From: Panorpa germanica
Taxonomy: Eukaryota; Arthropoda; Insecta; Mecoptera; Panorpidae
Assembly (NCBI GenBank): GCA_963678705.1
Contig: OY783221.1
Location: 7,936,001-8,000,000 of the forward strand
Direction of reading: 5' to 3'
Length of the DNA: 64,000 nt
A program made the translations under genes and the position numbers. Shown here piece by piece: positions 60,541 to 64,000 of the stretch. The notes below the pieces were generated by a model. The model was not told where the DNA came from. It did not search any database and saw only the letters and a program-made list of their open reading frames with translations. Numbering within the stretch: position 1 is the stretch's first letter; every line of letters begins with the position of its first letter.

Positions 60541-61400
60541 ATGATAAACCGTAGATATCTAAGAATTGATATTCTGCATGCCAAACCATCAATTATTTTA
60601 TACTTAAGGTACATAAGTTAAAATATAAAAACATAAAAGGAATTAATTGTACATTATTCTTATGTATCAATTTTATTGTCCAACAAGAAAGCAATAAGTC
60701 TTTGTGTTGTTTTTTTTCAAAAGGGGCCATTAAAATGCTTATTAATCAGGCGATAATAGTACTAATGTATAGCTATATAAATAAGTTTAAGTCGTTTATA
60801 CTTTGAAACACCCAGTTGTTGAAGATTTTATAAAAAAAAAGTAGTAGCAAACTCTCATACCAAGATTCTCGTGAGCCTGTATCAACCGTAGCTGTAGCGC
60901 AAGAAGTTAGACGTAGAGCCGGCGAACCGTTGAGATCTGTTTCTACTAACGATGCAAAAACTAAACAGAACATGAGGGGGGTGGGGCTGTCAGGGGAGAA
61001 TCATTTATCACAGTTTTGTTTTCAATGATTTTTGTTTTAATTTTAATTAAAATAGAAAATAATATATTAGTTGTCTAACTAACAAGAACAACACATATTG
61101 GATTGAAGTAACTTATTTTGAGAGAGAAAAAGAAAATGTAATTATATTTTAAATTATAAAAACTTCATTATAGAATAAGTAGTGGTGCACAGTTGTCATC
61201 TGAATCGTTGATCCGAAATTTATTTTAATTATTTCTTTTTTTTTCTTTCTTCTAATTAAATCGACTTTAGCTTTTCAGTCTTCTTGCCTTATTATTTTAA
61301 TATACAACTGTATTTCTTTTATACATGTATATCTATCTTTTGATCCATTATATGAGATATTATTTTTATTTTATTCATTTATTTGGCTTAAATTTTATTC
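60541..61400. other. AT-rich stretch, no gene seen
   Basis: It includes a GC-richer patch near 60880-61000 with a G-run cluster (GGGGGGTGGGGCTGTCAGGG near 60974-60994). The small open frames there are unrecognised. Confidence 0.4.
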
Positions 61401-61404
61401 GCCA

Positions 61405-61645
61405 TTTAACATTTTATAATTCTATTTTACAAACTTCTAAACATTTAAATAATTCACTAATTAATTTTGAATCACTTAACAAAAATTTAGTATTAACAGG
61501 AAAAGTTTTAATCACATCTAATATTTCACTATTGAATTTTGATCTTTCTTAACTATAATTTATGCATTCAAATATAATATGATCCAAAGTTCCTTCTTCA
61601 CCACATTGACATCTATCGTCAGATTTAATATCAGATTCATTCTTA
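61405..61645 (-). pseudogene. LINE family 2 relic, antisense
   Basis: The complement matches the 54.9-kb tail from DDRCQCGEEGTLDHIIFECI to the terminal CKIEL region, with a frameshift near 61548. The 3' UTR is absent. Beyond 61630 the match breaks in a local duplication of CAGATTTAATATCAGA. Confidence 0.65.
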
Positions 61646-62213
61646 TTCAGATCTGAGAAATTCAGATATCAGATTTAATATATTTGCCAGAAAATTGTTA
61701 CACGAAATGTGTTCTATAAATTAACAGGCCTTTGTGGAGGAATACCCGCGCCAATTTTTTAAATTATTTTTCCGTATGTTGGTAATACTGTACTTAATTA
61801 CTACACCATACATGAGCAAGATCGGACAACCTGTTTGTTTACAGCAGCTGATTGAATCACTTAACTTCAGTAGCGCAAGATGATTTTTACAATGAACAAA
61901 AAGTTTGCCTTAAATTTTGTGCAGCGAAGGGAATTTTGTGTGCTGACTCACTAAGAATGTTCGAAAAAGCTGTGAATTAGTTTTTTCAGTTTGAATTCTA
62001 AATCCTTTGCAGTTATATCAACATATGGACACCACCATTGGAGTGTTCTGAACCTATTCTAATATTTTTTCAGATTTTATTTAAGATTGTAAATTATGAA
62101 TTAAAAAAAAAAGAATTGAGATTCTTTTCATGTACATTATTTTCAATTTTGTTTCCAAGTACTATAATTAAAAATTAATAAAAAACGTTCTTCTTTAATA
62201 AAGTAATAAACGC

Positions 62214-62296
62214 ATCGATATTCCAGTTCATTAGTGAAACACCTCCGAAAGCGTACCCTCTATTTGAGTCTCACTAATGACCTGGACGATCGATAT
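62214..62296. repeat. 83-bp imperfect inverted repeat
   Basis: ATCGATATTCCAGTTCATTA then GTGAAAC (left) pairs with GTCTCACTAATGACCTGGAC then GATCGATAT (right) with a few mismatches. The loop is about 30 nt. It could be a solo foldback element. Confidence 0.55.
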
Positions 62297-62775
62297 ATTC
62301 ACCAAGTAATATGCACATTTGTAGCATTTACATACAGAGTTTGTTTTTAAAAAAATATGACAAACCTAATTTTTGAAATGGAATTGCACCAGAGGGAAAT
62401 TTATATTTAAAATCTCAGAATAGAATCCATGCTATACGTACATTTTGTGTACATTTGAATAGACGATGTTATCTCATTATTACTACACCAAGCTGAGAAC
62501 AAATTTCTAAATTAAATTTATACCGCGGCGCGCTGATGAGAGGCTGCGAGTACTATGACATCATAGATCTTGATTATGTTTCGCTAGCTTCTCAGATGGT
62601 TGATATCGTATCTGATTTCCTGTTACGAGGAGGATTTTCCTTTGAACTTTGAACTTCTTCTGTAAGCACAGTTTTATATATACCTACTATATGGTCCTGT
62701 ATGGCGCAGCTTCGCGATCAATACGGAGACGAAGAATTACGAAGATAACCGAAGGGTATTTAATTTCGCTGCAAC

Positions 62776-62778
<3 letters not shown>

Positions 62779-62822
<44 letters not shown>
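62779..62822. repeat. (AT)22 microsatellite
   Basis: Forty-four bases of uninterrupted AT dinucleotide, likely polymorphic in length. Confidence 0.95.
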
Positions 62823-62831
<9 letters not shown>

Positions 62832-64000
62832 TTTGTCAGAAGTCAACTGTAATGATGATGATACTTCCATTATATAAAATATATGATAATATTATTGCCA
62901 TCATTTAATTTAAAATATACAATTGTGTATAATATTTTACTTTAAGGTATAATATATATCTCTGATATTATATTTGTACAGATTTACTCTTATTTAATGG
63001 GGTATATCAAGCACATACTAAAAAAAACAAAAGCTCTTCCTTTAAAATGAAGAAAATGTCTCATATTTTACTTTTATTATGTTTATACTTTCAACTGTGG
63101 CGACGTAGTGGTTAGTACGACCGCTTAAGCTTAGTGCATAATGTTTGTAAGCGTCAGCTACATTTACCAGTGTTACAGTTGTTAAAGAAATTTGTTAGAG
63201 TTGCAGTTTCTGCATTAACATATGCGTTTTACGTTTAAACATAAACCAGGGACAAATGTTTATAAAACTGTTGTTAGCTATTGTTTACTAATTTTTTTTT
63301 TAAATAGTGCGTCTTCCGAAGTCCGCAAACTCCTTTTTGCTCTATTTTGGCAGTCGTAGTAATATCGCCTCACGTAATTTAAAGCTAAGCGTCAATTTTA
63401 TGTGCTGTCTTAAATCAATCAATCAATGAAGCATCCGTTGCACCTTTATTTTGAAATTTGCTTCTAAGCTACTTCTGGTTTTTTGGGGCATTAGCGTATA
63501 TTTAACATCCATTTAATGATGCCCCTGGTACACTGCCCACAATGGACCTTTGTTTTTAAAGTCCAAACTAGGACGCGCTTACTTTCTAGGGTAGACTTGA
63601 CTTAAGCAATTATAGAATCAAAAATATCTTGGTGTTGGGGAAAGCGGTGCTACTACTGCTGGCGTCTTCTTCTGTTCAGTATGAGGGTGTTCCTTTTCTA
63701 ACATCTTCTTTGTAGTATCTTTGTCAAAAATGTTGATGGAACGAAGAAGCAATTAAACTAAACGTGTTAAACTTTATTATTTAAGACAGGGCCACCAAAT
63801 TCTGTGGAAAAGGAAAATTTAAATGCAGACAAAAGTGTTGGTAAACTGTAAAATTCAATGCAACACTAGACAGTGTGGAATTAAATTATGAAGTATTTCT
63901 TCGAGTATTGTTTAAGTTGGATCAGGATTTGGATTCAAATAATAAATATTTATCATGAGTAGAAATTTCACTGTGGTCACCAGACTATGATAACTCAATG

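Larger units (their letters stand above)
61650..64000. other. AT-rich stretch to window end, no gene seen
   Basis: It holds a hairpin at 62214-62296 and the (AT)22 array at 62779-62822. It also has a weak tRNA-like A box near 63097-63115 with no matching B box. No protein-like frame. Confidence 0.4.

Noticed and set aside
63095-63165. tRNA-like or tRNA-derived SINE head (GTGGCGACGTAGTGGTTAGT)
   Set aside because: It resembles a D-arm/A box, but there is no B box (GGTTCGA-type) at the expected distance and no cloverleaf can be completed.

Overview
The window reads as AT-rich nuclear DNA of an insect. The evidence is the set of mobile elements: a Helitron of the kind common in insects, Jockey-, R1- and RTE-type LINE tails, and MITEs of hAT, Harbinger, piggyBac-like and TA-target type. 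The order is not settled by what I can see. I find no convincing host protein-coding exon, rRNA, tRNA or CRISPR in 64 kb. Almost every open frame is chance, or a piece of a decayed LINE.

Layout. 0-1.3 kb: a hAT MITE whose right target-site duplication was later split by a Harbinger-type MITE. 2.4-5.2 kb: a diverged 110-bp duplication and antisense tails of two LINE families. 6.7-11.2 kb: a dispersed repeat, a TA-flanked MITE, a foldback element, a Jockey tail and a short Helitron. 12.3-20.9 kb: LINE tails and a TTAA-flanked MITE. 22.9-30.1 kb: further LINE tails, the second copies of the TA-flanked MITE and foldback element, and a LINE nested inside another repeat. 31-37 kb: a candidate recursive splice site, a terminal-inverted-repeat element and a close pair of 250-bp MITEs. 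38 kb: a relatively GC-rich patch of unknown origin. 44-48 kb: LINE tails, a third foldback copy and one LINE insertion with a clean 14-bp target duplication. 50-62 kb: a second candidate recursive splice site and more LINE tails.

The observation I value most is a pair of plus-strand tandem splice sites, a long pyrimidine tract ending in AG joined directly to GTAAGT or GTAAGC, at 31711|31712 and 50137|50138. This is the architecture of recursive (ratchet) splice sites inside very long insect introns. With the absence of exons, it suggests that the window lies inside a giant intron of a plus-strand gene. The first site is followed 27 nt later by a second donor-like sequence, so it could instead or also be a 27-nt microexon.

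Nothing here amounts to a new enzyme system. The likely novelties are the recursive-splicing candidates and several small repeat families that I cannot name from memory.
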